A stretch of 64,000 nucleotides of DNA from Photobacterium jeanii (lineage in GTDB: Bacteria > Pseudomonadota > Gammaproteobacteria > Enterobacterales > Vibrionaceae). Where the stretch lies: positions 372,001 through 436,000 of the forward strand of contig NZ_LVHF01000029.1 in assembly GCF_001650345.1 (NCBI RefSeq), read 5' to 3'. The notes under the pieces are model-generated. The model worked only from the letters and a program-made list of their open reading frames with translations. It had not been told where the DNA came from and made no database searches. The number at the start of each line of letters is the position of its first letter. Within the stretch, counting starts at the first letter, position 1. The position numbers and the translations under genes are program-made. Positions 1 to 9,203 of the stretch are shown here, one piece after another.

Positions 1-541
1 CTTTATCTGCCGATACTTCTGTTGGTTCTTGTGTTGCTGAAGTATCAGCAGACGCCGCAGTTTGTTGCTCCATTGCTGGTGGAACAGTCTGCTCTGATGG
101 TTGCTCGCCTTGCGGCTCAGAGGTTGTGTTCGCCGCAATTGTTGTTGTATTCCCTTCCTTCGCAATCACGGATTCAGGGGTTACCTCTTCTTCTGTCGAA
201 GTCTGTTGCTCGCTAGGGGTTTCTTGCACGGGTTGCGACTGAAGTGCTTTGCTCTCTACTTGTACCAGCGGACCATGCGCTAACATCGCAAGCACGCTGC
301 TATCAGGACGAGCCATCACTAACGACATGCACTCTGTCACCTGATCACGAATCGCATCCAAACCACATTCCACAGCGGCGTTTACCGCACTGATTTCACC
401 TTCGAAATAAACCGAAACTAAACCAGAACCCGCTTTTCGGTAACCGGTTAGGTGCACCCCTGCCGCTTTACACGCTGCATCGGCGGCGTGAATAGCACTG
501 GTTAAACCTACGGTTTCGATCACCCCAAGACTTATCGTCAT
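1..541 (-). CDS. cmcE: BMC-domain shell protein with long C-terminal tail (partial, runs off left edge)
   Basis: The 180 visible codons start MTISLGVIETVGL and give one BMC-H domain (about residues 1-90: AADAACKAAG, then a GSGLVSV pore region). A low-complexity tail rich in Q, E, T and A follows (about 95-180) and is still open at position 1. The start ATG at 541 has GGAG 5 bases upstream and lies 9 bases after the cutD stop, so it is the last gene of the choline operon seen here. Ordinary BMC-H proteins are about 90-95 residues. In GRM2 loci the gene after cutD encodes a tailed BMC-H protein called CmcE, and this matches by position and layout. The function of the tail is unknown; it may reach into the lumen or bind cargo. 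The family call is secure, the symbol is by synteny. Confidence 0.85.
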   Translation of the reverse strand, partial: MTISLGVIETVGLTSAIHAADAACKAAGVHLTGYRKAGSGLVSVYFEGEISAVNAAVECGLDAIRDQVTECMSLVMARPDSSVLAMLAHGPLVQVESKALQSQPVQETPSEQQTSTEEEVTPESVIAKEGNTTTIAANTTSEPQGEQPSEQTVPPAMEQQTAASADTSATQEPTEVSADK

Positions 542-550
542 AATTGCTCC

Positions 551-1525
551 TTAATGTCGAACTAAGCGAATGTCGAAATCGAACTGGGTAAAGAAATCAC
601 TCAGTTTCGTCAGTTCTTCTTCGCTATATCCAAGGTCTTGTTTGATGGGATAGATCATGTCGAGCTTGTCGTATTTGGTCTTACCAAACTGGTGGTAAGG
701 CAAAACATCGATGCGTTGGATATTACCGTTGCCACGTTTCGCAAGATCCATCACGTATTCAAATGCACCGGTGATCGAATCATAAGAATCGTTATAACCA
801 CGGATCAGCGGCATGCGGATCACGATATTGGCACCGAGCTCAACCAAGCGTTCAAGGTTACGTTTCACCCCTTCGTTACCAATTCCGAATAAATCTCGGT
901 GTTGATTGGTATCGATTTGCTTGATGTCGAATAGGAACAAGTCGACGCACTTAGCTAACTTTTCGTAGTTCTCAATTCGCGTTGTACCTTGGGTTTCGAT
1001 CGCGGTATTGATCATCTGCTTTTTGCATTCAGTTAGCAGCGCCGCCGCAAAATCGGTTTGCATGCTTAACTCACCGCCACCCAGGGTCACACCACCACCT
1101 GAAGACATGTAGAAATCATAATCTTGCATAATGATTTCCATCAGCTCCGCCACAGTGACGTCTTTACCCATCACATCGAGCGCGTCGCCCATGCACACTT
1201 CTTCACATTTGCGACAGCCAATACAATCCACGGTACGATCCACTTTATGAACGCGATTACCGTTGGCATCAGTGGACATCAGGTGCACGCCCGCCGGACA
1301 AACCTCAGCACATTTGCCGCATTGCACACACTTATCGTGGCTTACCATCACTTGGAACTTACTGCTTAGCCCTTCAGGGTTGGCACACCAGTCACAACGC
1401 AAATTACAGCCTTTGAAAAAGATCAGCGTGCGGATCCCATCACCGTCATAAATGGAGTATTTTTGAATATTAAAAATACGTCCCTTTAGTTCTGTTTCAT
1501 TACTCACTTGTGCTATCCCAGTCAT
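551..1525 (-). CDS. cutD: Choline TMA-lyase activating enzyme (radical SAM)
   Basis: A 324-residue glycyl-radical-enzyme activase that uses S-adenosylmethionine and a [4Fe-4S] cluster to place the radical on CutC. The radical SAM motif C-x3-C-x2-C is at Cys40, Cys44 and Cys47 (GCNLRCDWC). A ferredoxin-like insert supplies two further four-cysteine sets (Cys66/69/72/76 and Cys101/104/107/111), as expected for activases of this class. The start ATG at 1525 is preceded by GAGGAG with 6-base spacing; a longer reading frame to 1567 adds 14 residues without family similarity. It follows cutC after a 60-base gap holding a strong hairpin. The pairing with a GCVEP-type CutC within a shell operon makes the assignment firm. 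Confidence 0.95.
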   Translation of the reverse strand: MTGIAQVSNETELKGRIFNIQKYSIYDGDGIRTLIFFKGCNLRCDWCANPEGLSSKFQVMVSHDKCVQCGKCAEVCPAGVHLMSTDANGNRVHKVDRTVDCIGCRKCEEVCMGDALDVMGKDVTVAELMEIIMQDYDFYMSSGGGVTLGGGELSMQTDFAAALLTECKKQMINTAIETQGTTRIENYEKLAKCVDLFLFDIKQIDTNQHRDLFGIGNEGVKRNLERLVELGANIVIRMPLIRGYNDSYDSITGAFEYVMDLAKRGNGNIQRIDVLPYHQFGKTKYDKLDMIYPIKQDLGYSEEELTKLSDFFTQFDFDIRLVRH

Positions 1526-1595
1526 TGTTATTCTCCTCACTTCGCCTGTGCGCTTGCCTGTGCTCACGAGATCAGGCTTGGTGTTGGTTTGTAAT

Positions 1596-1618
1596 TAAGG
1601 GGGCTTTATGCCCCCTTA
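1596..1618 (-). promoter_or_regulatory. Perfect hairpin between cutC and cutD
   Basis: TAAGGGGGC (1596-1604) pairs with GCCCCCTTA (1610-1618): nine base pairs, loop of five. No T-tract follows on the minus strand, so it is unlikely to be a full terminator. It may limit read-through into cutD or protect the 3' end of a processed cutC message. Confidence 0.6.
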
Positions 1619-1625
1619 GGCTGGG

Positions 1626-4600
1626 TTAGAATTTCTCAAGTACGGTACGGCTGATGATTTCGTCCTGAACTTCTTTACAAAGCTCTACGAAGTAAGCACT
1701 GTAGCCCGCCACACGCACGATCAAGTCGCGGTATTTCTCTGGCTCAAGCTGCGCTTTCTTCAACACTTCGTTATCAACGTAGCTGAACTGCATTTGACCG
1801 TTACCAAGGATTGATGCGGTACGTAGCAAGGTGATCAAACCGTTCTTACCTTCTGGCGTATCTAGCAAGCCTTTCAAGAACTTGAAGTTGTGCACCATAC
1901 CGATGTTCATGGTTTCAACATTCATCTTGCTCACTGACTTGATGATTGCCGTTGGGCCATGTTTATCTGCACCTTGAGTTGGGCTGATACCGTCCGACAA
2001 TGGCATCCATGCTAGACGACCATTTGGTGTCGCATTGGTTAGCTCACCGATTGGGGTGTTGTTAGAGATAGACAGGGTGCCGTGGCTCATGGTGGAGTAC
2101 AGCATTTGATAATCACGACATTCGCGTTCAGTCCACTCGGTAATATCCAAAGCAAACTCATCGGCGTAGTTGTCATCGTTACCGAATTTCGGTGCGTTCA
2201 AACAATCGCGACGTAGCTCTTCAAAACCTTCAAAGTTCGCCAGCATCGCATCACGCATTTGCTCTAGGGTGTATTTCTTATCTTCAAAGACCAGTTTGCG
2301 GATCGCAGCCATTGAATCGACGTATGTCGCTAGACCCGAGAAGATCAAACCAGGACCGTGGTTGATCACCGCACCACCAGCAGCAACGTCTTTACCTTGT
2401 TCCATACAACCTTCAACCATCAGAGACATCAGTGGTTTAGGTGCAACATCACGGTGAACACGTTGGCTGATCACGGTACCGATCGCCGACAATTTGATGA
2501 TGTGTGCGACTTGCGCTTTCACTGCTTCATCGAACTGTTCGAAAGTGTGGATCTGATTGAGATCGCCCGTATCCAAGCCTTGGTAGCTATCAAATAGCAC
2601 CATACGACCACGGTTTAGCACGAACTCAATTGCAATCGGCCATTGGGTGTAACCTGTTGATGTCCACTGGTAAATACGACCTGATTTTTGAGGTTCTACA
2701 CAACCCATCAAGCAGTAGTCACGTGCATCTTCAAAGTCATACCCTTTGCGTAGCATCATCTTGATATGAGAGTCATCGAAGTGACACGCAGGGAAGCCCA
2801 TACCCGCTTTAACCACATCCACAATTTTCTCAAGGTAGTTCTGTGGTGATTGGTTATGAATACGACACGCAAGCGATGGTTGGTACACTTTGACGTAGCG
2901 AACAGCGTCCATGATCATCAGGGTTAGATCATTGGTCGCATCACCACCTTGACGTTTCTGACCACCAACCGTTAGGTTGATGAACGGCTGGTAACCTGCA
3001 AAGTATTTCGCGCCAAGTTCGCTCGACATCCACATCAGCTCAGCACACTTGATGATGAAAGCCTGCATCATTTCCAATGCTTGATCTTCCGTCAGGCGAC
3101 CAGAATCGATATCCGCACGGTACATTGGGTAACAGTATTGGTCCAAACGACCTAACGATAAGCCTGTTTGGTTTTCTTCCACTTCAAATAGCGACTCAAT
3201 AGTCCAGATGCTTTGCAGCGCTTCTTGTAGTGTTTTCGGGGGATTAGCTGGCACATTTTCGTTAGTTTGCGCGATAGTCAGCAGTTCTGCACGGCGTTGT
3301 GGATCCGTTTCTTTTTCTGCTAGTTCAAGAGCATGAGCCGCGAGACGGTGAGAGTAAGCTACCACACCTTCACAAGTTTCAATCGACGCTTTGTAGAAGT
3401 AAATCTTGTCGATGTCGTCTGGGTTTTCCATGCTTAGCGACGCCAGTTTCTCTTGCGCGTCAGCTTTGATGCCGTTCATACCTTTGGTGAACAGTAGGAT
3501 GTCGTAACCCGGGCAAGTATCACCGCCACCATTGATTTGGTGGTAAGACAAATCACTGACAAAAGTCTCGCCACTGAAGTCCCACAGACCGGCTTCACGG
3601 TATTGTGCTTCACAGATTTCATCCAGTGAGCGACCTTCCCAGAACGGTACGATTTCTTCGCGGATCACGCGCTTGTCTTCTTCAGAGATCTCAAACGGAT
3701 CCTGTGGACGCGTGCTCATGGTATCAAGCTCGTCGCGTACCCAGCGCCATGCGATATCTGGTGAGAAAGCACCTGCACGAGGCTTACCACATGGGTGACC
3801 AACGATTAGCTCGTCATCTTGGATCAATAGTGGTGCCGTTTCACACGCGTAACGAAAAGCTTTAGCTCGCAATAGGATCAGCGGTAAACCTTGGTTTTTC
3901 TTGGTTACTTCGGTGAACGCTTGCGCACGGTAGATAGACACACTTGGACGCGCTTTCAAGTAGTTGTTACGAAGGCGCTGCATACGTGGCGTTAAGCCTT
4001 CCATCTCTTTCACATCGCACGCGCTATCCGTTGCTGGCGCAAAACAAGGTGTTGCTGCTTGTGGTGCAACCGCTCCCGCTTGGAACAAACGCATTTGCAG
4101 GCCGTTGTTCAAGCTGGCAAGGTTGTTACGCGCCGCCAGTAACATAGCTGACAGTTCATTTTGAACCAGTTGGCTGTCGGTCATTGCACCGCCCTGCACC
4201 ATCCAGTCAAACATTGGGTAGCCTGTATTCGCCATATCGGCACGCACTTCAGACAGCTCAACCAATTTCAGCCATAGGCATTCAATCACTTCGTACGCTT
4301 GTTCTGGGGTGATCACACCGGCATTAATATCACGTTGGTAGTAACCGTATAGCGCCTTATCGAAACCGATATGACCCACTGCGTAACCGCCGTTATCAAG
4401 GTGCATCATCAATTGAATTAGGTAGAACGCCTGGCACGCTTCTTTAAAAGTGCGTGCTGGTTGACCCAAAATATGACGTAGCGTTGCTGCTGATTCTTGA
4501 AGTTCCGCTTTGCGGTATGGGTGCATTTCAAGGTTTGCTTTCGCTTCAAGCTCAGCCGCCAAGCGTTGCGTTAAGGTTTCAGCACCTTTGCACGCAAGCA

Positions 4601-5042
4601 GCATTGCTTTGCCTTGGTTTACTTCGTCCATACCGTTGCGGCTAATAGCACTACCGATATTTTTCAGACGTGATTCCATGTGTTGTGCTAGCACATCAAA
4701 ACCTGTGCTAATCACTGTCATGTAATCGGGTGTATCTGTGTTGTCGCTATTTAAGAAACCAAATACTGATGGGCTGTTTAGCTCTTCTTCAGTGTGGAAA
4801 ATAGCACCACGAAGGGCTGATGATTGACTACCCACAATCAGTTCGTCTTGACCAATGTAGAGCGGTAGATCTGCCATCAATTGGCTAAAGTGTTGCGCTT
4901 TTTTCACTAGTGGTGGCATACCAGCAATATCTTCACCGATTGATGCCAAAATGGTTGCGCGCTCAGAATTAATTGAGCTGTTCTTCGCAAGTAATTTTTC
5001 TGCCAGCATTTTTACGCGTGGCGTTAGAGAATAGTTGGCCAT
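1626..5042 (-). CDS. cutC: Choline trimethylamine-lyase, long (type II) form
   Basis: A glycyl radical enzyme of 1138 residues that splits choline into trimethylamine and acetaldehyde. The catalytic cysteine is Cys781 in the motif GCVEP, with Glu783 as the acid/base residue typical of choline lyase. The radical glycine is Gly1113 in RVAGYSAYF near the C-terminus. The core enzyme is about 790 residues (from about 345 on). The first 300-odd residues resemble a second, degenerate copy of the enzyme's own N-terminal part: ...[13 protein letters not shown] near the start repeats as ...[13 protein letters not shown] in the core. This extension marks the type II proteins of gammaproteobacterial GRM2 loci. 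It lies between cutO and cutD and is flanked on both sides by stable hairpins. It should act inside the microcompartment, anaerobically. Confidence 0.96.
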   Translation of the reverse strand: MANYSLTPRVKMLAEKLLAKNSSINSERATILASIGEDIAGMPPLVKKAQHFSQLMADLPLYIGQDELIVGSQSSALRGAIFHTEEELNSPSVFGFLNSDNTDTPDYMTVISTGFDVLAQHMESRLKNIGSAISRNGMDEVNQGKAMLLACKGAETLTQRLAAELEAKANLEMHPYRKAELQESAATLRHILGQPARTFKEACQAFYLIQLMMHLDNGGYAVGHIGFDKALYGYYQRDINAGVITPEQAYEVIECLWLKLVELSEVRADMANTGYPMFDWMVQGGAMTDSQLVQNELSAMLLAARNNLASLNNGLQMRLFQAGAVAPQAATPCFAPATDSACDVKEMEGLTPRMQRLRNNYLKARPSVSIYRAQAFTEVTKKNQGLPLILLRAKAFRYACETAPLLIQDDELIVGHPCGKPRAGAFSPDIAWRWVRDELDTMSTRPQDPFEISEEDKRVIREEIVPFWEGRSLDEICEAQYREAGLWDFSGETFVSDLSYHQINGGGDTCPGYDILLFTKGMNGIKADAQEKLASLSMENPDDIDKIYFYKASIETCEGVVAYSHRLAAHALELAEKETDPQRRAELLTIAQTNENVPANPPKTLQEALQSIWTIESLFEVEENQTGLSLGRLDQYCYPMYRADIDSGRLTEDQALEMMQAFIIKCAELMWMSSELGAKYFAGYQPFINLTVGGQKRQGGDATNDLTLMIMDAVRYVKVYQPSLACRIHNQSPQNYLEKIVDVVKAGMGFPACHFDDSHIKMMLRKGYDFEDARDYCLMGCVEPQKSGRIYQWTSTGYTQWPIAIEFVLNRGRMVLFDSYQGLDTGDLNQIHTFEQFDEAVKAQVAHIIKLSAIGTVISQRVHRDVAPKPLMSLMVEGCMEQGKDVAAGGAVINHGPGLIFSGLATYVDSMAAIRKLVFEDKKYTLEQMRDAMLANFEGFEELRRDCLNAPKFGNDDNYADEFALDITEWTERECRDYQMLYSTMSHGTLSISNNTPIGELTNATPNGRLAWMPLSDGISPTQGADKHGPTAIIKSVSKMNVETMNIGMVHNFKFLKGLLDTPEGKNGLITLLRTASILGNGQMQFSYVDNEVLKKAQLEPEKYRDLIVRVAGYSAYFVELCKEVQDEIISRTVLEKF

Positions 5043-5072
5043 GTTTAGCCTCTCCTACTATTTTGTTTCCCT

Positions 5073-5093
5073 GTGGCCAGCAGAACTGGCCAC
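5073..5093 (-). promoter_or_regulatory. Perfect hairpin just upstream of cutC
   Basis: GTGGCCAG (5073-5080) pairs with CTGGCCAC (5086-5093), an eight-base-pair GC-rich stem with a five-base loop, in the 93-base gap between cutO and cutC. No T-tract follows in the minus-strand transcript. It could be a processing or stability element at the 5' end of cutC. Confidence 0.55.
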
Positions 5094-5135
5094 TTGAATA
5101 TTGGATAAAAACTGAAATCAGATTAACGGCTAACG

Positions 5136-6278
5136 CTAAGTTAACGAGGCCGATAGAAAGCTCTGGCGATACAAGGTTTCCAGTTCTGTTTCACTCGCTG
5201 AGCGTGGACTGGTTGGGGTACAGTTATCTTGTTTCGCCAGTGTCACCATCGCAGCTAACGTGGCATTAAAGTCGTACTCTGTGATCCCGCAGGCTTGGAT
5301 ATTGGCAGGCAAACCCAATTGCTCACGCAACACGTCAATGGCAACAATCAAGCTACGTACACCTTCCCGCGCATTTGCGGCTGGTAAACCCAACAATGCT
5401 GCAAGACGGGTGTATTTTTGCGCTGCGAGTGTGTCGCACTGGCCTTGATAATCGGCGTTGAACGCTACCACTTGGCTCATCAACAAAGCATTGGCACGAC
5501 CATGCGGTACACCAAACTTGCCGCCGAGGGCGTGAGCTAAGCTGTGCGTAATACCAAGCGAAGCATTAGTGAACGCCATCCCTGCAATGCACGATGCGTT
5601 GTGCATTTTTTCGCGAGCATGCAAGTCACTGCCTTGCTGGTAGCAATCAAGCAAATGACGGAATACCAACTGCACTGCTTTTTCAGCCAGCGCATCGCTA
5701 AAGTCCGACGCTTGGTTAGACACGTAAGCTTCAAGCGCATGGCAAAGCACATCCATCCCGGTATCAGCGGTAATACTGGCTGGCACTGATTTCACAAGGT
5801 TCGGATCGAGAATGGCGAGATCTGGCAGCATGTACTCATCCACCACCACCCATTTTTCGGTATTCGATTTAATCACCGAAAATGCCGTTACTTCTGAACC
5901 AGTACCACTCGTTGTTGGCACGGCAACAAAGTAAGGTTTTTGCGCCAATTGACCGCCTTGCGCCAAGGTGTAAATCACCCCTTTCGCTGCATCGATCACC
6001 GAGCCACCACCCACAGCCACCACCACATCAGGCTGTGCTGCCACAAAGGCTTTCATGCCATTTGCAATCACAGAAAGATCAGGGTCTGGCGTGACATCAG
6101 CGAACACATCAACCGTCATGTGATTGGCTTGCAATGGTTGAGTTACCATCTCGGCAATACCAAATTTCACCATGGCTTGATCTGTGATCACCAATGCTCG
6201 CTGACCTTGTAAGGCACGCAGCTTATTCAGTGCATCCGCACCAAATTGAATTGCTGGTTTGATTTGAAAATCATTCAT
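5136..6278 (-). CDS. cutO: Iron-type alcohol dehydrogenase of the choline microcompartment
   Basis: This 380-residue protein belongs to the iron-dependent (group III) alcohol dehydrogenases. GGGSVIDAAKG (about residues 93-103) is the NAD-binding loop. The metal site includes the conserved histidines in HSLAHALGGKFGVPHGRANA (about 250-270). It reduces acetaldehyde to ethanol and regenerates NAD+ for CutF inside the shell. It sits between the vertex protein CmcD (14 bases upstream) and CutC, as in other GRM2 clusters. Length is normal for the family. No encapsulation peptide is evident, though the first helix could serve. Confidence 0.92.
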   Translation of the reverse strand: MNDFQIKPAIQFGADALNKLRALQGQRALVITDQAMVKFGIAEMVTQPLQANHMTVDVFADVTPDPDLSVIANGMKAFVAAQPDVVVAVGGGSVIDAAKGVIYTLAQGGQLAQKPYFVAVPTTSGTGSEVTAFSVIKSNTEKWVVVDEYMLPDLAILDPNLVKSVPASITADTGMDVLCHALEAYVSNQASDFSDALAEKAVQLVFRHLLDCYQQGSDLHAREKMHNASCIAGMAFTNASLGITHSLAHALGGKFGVPHGRANALLMSQVVAFNADYQGQCDTLAAQKYTRLAALLGLPAANAREGVRSLIVAIDVLREQLGLPANIQACGITEYDFNATLAAMVTLAKQDNCTPTSPRSASETELETLYRQSFLSASLT

Positions 6279-6292
6279 GGTTGTGCCTTTTC

Positions 6293-6550
6293 CTATCGAC
6301 CTTGATGGATCTTTTCGACAATCGCGACAATCGACATCGCTTTGTAATCATGCTTGTGCAATGCGAAGTACTCTTCGACTAACACTTGGTCACCAACCCC
6401 AGCACCAACACTGTCGACCGCGACATAAGTGCGATCTTTAATCGGTTCTAGGTCATCACCCAATGCCGTAACCAACAACAAATTCGAGCCACGTAGTTCA
6501 TCACTCTTCTGGGTCGCGACAACGTGCCCAGTCACTGTTGCAAGAATCAT
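6293..6550 (-). CDS. cmcD: BMC vertex (pentamer) shell protein, EutN/CcmL family
   Basis: An 85-residue protein starting MILATVTGHVVATQKSDELR, the classical opening of EutN/CcmL/PduN pentamers that cap the vertices of microcompartments. It ends with VAIVEKI, also typical. It lies between cutF (24-base gap) and cutO (14-base gap), so it is translated from the operon message. It is the only vertex protein gene visible in the locus. Confidence 0.92.
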   Translation of the reverse strand: MILATVTGHVVATQKSDELRGSNLLLVTALGDDLEPIKDRTYVAVDSVGAGVGDQVLVEEYFALHKHDYKAMSIVAIVEKIHQGR

Positions 6551-6574
6551 CTTCTTACCACCTTGGTTATTCGG

Positions 6575-8266
6575 TTATGACGCCATGCGACCCATGACTT
6601 GTTTAATGATTTGCTCGACTTGTGCTTCCGAGATGTCATTACACGCATCGTGTTTTACAGTGTCATTGGCTGGCGCAATAGGTGCTGCGGTTGAGGTAAA
6701 ACGATCATCACCATTTGAAGTCGTCGCCACTGGTGCTGTCGCGGCAGGCGAACCGCCAGTGAAACGGGTATCTTCAAAGATACTGACAGGTTTATTCGTT
6801 GCCGCAGGAGCTACGGGAGCTGGCTCTTGGTACGAGGTGTAGCTTGGTTCACAAGCAGGTACTGTTGCCGCAGAAACAGACGCAGCAGGCGCTGTCGGTT
6901 GACGCAACTCTTCAATCGAACGTACGCCGTAACCCACTTTTCTCACGTTAAGCAAGTTCATTGGGCCCACGTTGTCAGAACTTGAACCACCACCAAGCGC
7001 ACCACAACCAAGAGTCAGTGCTGGCGTCAGATTTGAGGTTGCACCGATACCGCCAAGCGCAGCTGGGGTGTTCACTAACATTCTGAAAACAGGTTTTTCC
7101 AACGCGAACTCACGCACGATGTCGGTGTTTTGGGTATGAATCACCAAGGTATGACCCATGCCTTCGTTGGTCAGCAGTTCCATGACACGCGCACAAGCGG
7201 TATGCCAATCTTCTTCAACATACAGACCTAGCACTGGGCAAAGTTTTTCGCGTGAGTATGGATTCTTCGGTGAAACCGTCGTTTGAGGCGAGACCAATAC
7301 TGTGGTGTGAGCAGGAACACTAAAGCCCGCTTTTTGCGCCACAGTCAGTGCACACTGACCAACCATTTCAGGGTTAATCATGCCGTTTGGACGTAGCAAG
7401 AGCGCAGCCAATTTCTCTGACTCTTGTTCGTTCATCAGGTAAGCACCCTGACGGATAAGTTCTTGATGAACTTGATCGTAAATACAACGCTCTACAATGA
7501 TGGATTGCTCAGACGCACAAATCACACCGTTATCAAACGTTTTGCTGGTGATAATGTCTTTCACCGCTTGCGGCACATTCGCGCTGCGCTCAATGAACGC
7601 TGGACCATTACCCGGACCGCCACTGATTGTTGGCGTACCAGAAGCATAAGCCGCGCGTACCATGCCTTCACCGCCCGTTGCTAAGATCAAAGACACGTCT
7701 TTGCTCTTCATTAGCGTTTCAGTCGCTTGCATAGTTAGCAATGTCACACCATCAACGATTCCGGCTGGCGCACCTGCTTCTTGAGCTGCACGTTTCACCA
7801 CTTCAATCGCTTGTTGGCTACACACTTTTGCATTTGGGTGAGGCGAGAAAATAATCGCGTTACCCGCTTTAAGCGCAATCAGCGTTTTGTAGAAAATGGT
7901 CGACGTTGGGTTTGTCGACGGAACAAGTGCGGTGATCACACCAAGAGGTACACCGACATCCATGACCTTATTCGCTGAGTCATCAGCAATAATGCCCACA
8001 GTTTTCATATCGCGGATATGTTCGTGTACTTGGGTTGAAGCAAATAGGTTTTTAAGTACTTTATCTTGCCAACGACCAAAACCTGTTTCTTCGTGTGCCG
8101 CTTTTGCTAATGGTTCAGCGTGGCGGGCAGCTTCTGCTGCAATGTGAGCAACAATTTTATCGACTTGTTGTTGTGACAACTTCGCAAATTGGCGCTGTGC
8201 ATTTTTCGCATTCTTCACCAGCTCGCGAGCGGCTTGAATGGATTGCAAATCTTTATCTAACATCAT
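6575..8266 (-). CDS. cutF: CoA-acylating acetaldehyde dehydrogenase with C-terminal encapsulation tail
   Basis: This 563-residue enzyme converts acetaldehyde, CoA and NAD+ to acetyl-CoA. Residues about 1-450 are an aldehyde dehydrogenase of the EutE/PduP type, with the catalytic cysteine in NGVICASEQS. After it comes a Pro/Ala/Thr-rich linker of about 85 residues and then an amphipathic helix (EAQVEQIIKQVMGRMAS) typical of encapsulation peptides. EutE/PduP usually carry this peptide at the N-terminus. The linker holds two similar short segments, EDTRFTGG and GDDRFTST. ATG at 8266 has AAGGA 9 bases upstream and is preferred to an in-frame TTG at 8272. It follows cmcC after a 63-base gap with a small hairpin. 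Confidence 0.93.
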   Translation of the reverse strand: MMLDKDLQSIQAARELVKNAKNAQRQFAKLSQQQVDKIVAHIAAEAARHAEPLAKAAHEETGFGRWQDKVLKNLFASTQVHEHIRDMKTVGIIADDSANKVMDVGVPLGVITALVPSTNPTSTIFYKTLIALKAGNAIIFSPHPNAKVCSQQAIEVVKRAAQEAGAPAGIVDGVTLLTMQATETLMKSKDVSLILATGGEGMVRAAYASGTPTISGGPGNGPAFIERSANVPQAVKDIITSKTFDNGVICASEQSIIVERCIYDQVHQELIRQGAYLMNEQESEKLAALLLRPNGMINPEMVGQCALTVAQKAGFSVPAHTTVLVSPQTTVSPKNPYSREKLCPVLGLYVEEDWHTACARVMELLTNEGMGHTLVIHTQNTDIVREFALEKPVFRMLVNTPAALGGIGATSNLTPALTLGCGALGGGSSSDNVGPMNLLNVRKVGYGVRSIEELRQPTAPAASVSAATVPACEPSYTSYQEPAPVAPAATNKPVSIFEDTRFTGGSPAATAPVATTSNGDDRFTSTAAPIAPANDTVKHDACNDISEAQVEQIIKQVMGRMAS

Positions 8267-8301
8267 GACCAATAATCCTTCATCTTACTTCCCGCTAGCG
8301 A

Positions 8302-8316
8302 GGCAAGCGCCTTGCC
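8302..8316 (-). promoter_or_regulatory. Small hairpin between cmcC and cutF
   Basis: GGCAAG (8302-8307) and CTTGCC (8311-8316) form a six-base-pair stem with a tight three-base loop in the only sizeable gap between shell and enzyme genes here. No T-tract. It could tune the ratio of shell to enzyme message, but such a short stem may be chance. Confidence 0.3.
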
Positions 8317-8329
8317 AGCAGGATCACCC

Positions 8330-8608
8330 TCATGCTTGATGCTGAGAGGCAATTTTTTCGATGTCGTTATGAGGGCGAGCAATCACACGATGCGATACAA
8401 CCACACCAACTTTACGAGCCGCTTCGATACCAGACTCAACCGCTGCATTCACAGCGCCTACATCGCCTTTCACCATCACGGTGACCAAGCCAGAGCCCAC
8501 ATTTTCGTAGCCGATAAGTTCAATATTTGCCGCTTTGCACATAGCATCAGCCGCTTCAATACTCGGAACTAACCCTTTTGTTTCGATAAGACCTAATGCG
8601 TCTTTCAT
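8330..8608 (-). CDS. cmcC: BMC-H hexameric shell protein
   Basis: A 92-residue single-BMC-domain protein ([20 protein letters not shown]) forming flat hexagonal tiles of the shell. The pore loop is VGSG in [10 protein letters not shown]. It is the most divergent of three tandem paralogues: VPS instead of VAC near residue 15, and the second half changes to [15 protein letters not shown]. The gap to cmcB is 11 bases. The symbol follows gene order in GRM2 clusters. Confidence 0.93.
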   Translation of the reverse strand: MKDALGLIETKGLVPSIEAADAMCKAANIELIGYENVGSGLVTVMVKGDVGAVNAAVESGIEAARKVGVVVSHRVIARPHNDIEKIASQHQA

Positions 8609-8619
8609 AGGATTTTCCT

Positions 8620-8904
8620 TTATTCAGTCACTGTGTATTGAGAAACGATTTTCTCAATGTCAGCATGAGGACGCGCAATCACAAGCGAAGTCACGACTTC
8701 ACCTACGCGCTGAGCAGATTCAACACCAGAATCAACTGCTGCTTTAACCGCACCCACATCACCACGAACCATGGCAGTCACTAAGCCTGAACCCACGTTT
8801 TCGTAGCCAATTAATTCAACATTGGCAGCCTTACACATCGCATCTGCCGCTTCGATACAAGCTACTAAACCTTTGGTTTCAATCAGCCCTAATGCATCTT
8901 TCAT
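8620..8904 (-). CDS. cmcB: BMC-H hexameric shell protein
   Basis: A 94-residue BMC-H shell protein nearly identical to the product of cmcA upstream, differing at a few positions (for example VRGDVG for [15 protein letters not shown] for PHNDIDKIV) and at the C-terminal tip, which ends QYTVTE. Such tandem copies probably arose by recent duplication and let the cell mix hexamers with different edges or tails. It is translated from the operon message, 20 bases downstream of cmcA. Confidence 0.93.
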   Translation of the reverse strand: MKDALGLIETKGLVACIEAADAMCKAANVELIGYENVGSGLVTAMVRGDVGAVKAAVDSGVESAQRVGEVVTSLVIARPHADIEKIVSQYTVTE

Positions 8905-8924
8905 TACTAAACTCCTTGCTCGCC

Positions 8925-9203
8925 TTAGGCTTTGTGCTTAATAACGATTTTGTCGATGTCGTTGTGTGGACGTGCAATCACAAGCGAAGTCACAACTTCA
9001 CCCACACGTTGTGCAGACTCAACGCCTGAATCAACCGCAGCTTTCACCGCACCTACATCACCTTTCACCATTGCAGTGACCAGACCTGAACCCACGTTTT
9101 CATAGCCAATTAGCTCGACGTTAGCGGCTTTACACATTGCATCTGCAGCTTCTACACACGCCACAAGACCTTTTGTTTCAATCAAACCTAATGCGTCACC
9201 CAT
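8925..9203 (-). CDS. cmcA: BMC-H hexameric shell protein, first gene of the choline operon
   Basis: A 92-residue BMC-H protein ([20 protein letters not shown], pore loop VGSG) that should be the main shell tile. It is the first gene of the minus-strand choline operon. GGAG lies 6 bases before the ATG. Everything from here to the left edge is closely spaced on the same strand. Upstream are about 700 bases without a supported gene, where the operon promoter must lie. Confidence 0.93.
   Translation of the reverse strand: MGDALGLIETKGLVACVEAADAMCKAANVELIGYENVGSGLVTAMVKGDVGAVKAAVDSGVESAQRVGEVVTSLVIARPHNDIDKIVIKHKA

Noticed and set aside
1596..1618. Calling the cutC-cutD hairpin a true terminator
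   Set aside because: There is no T-tract, and cutD and cmcE downstream would otherwise need a promoter that I cannot see in the short gap.
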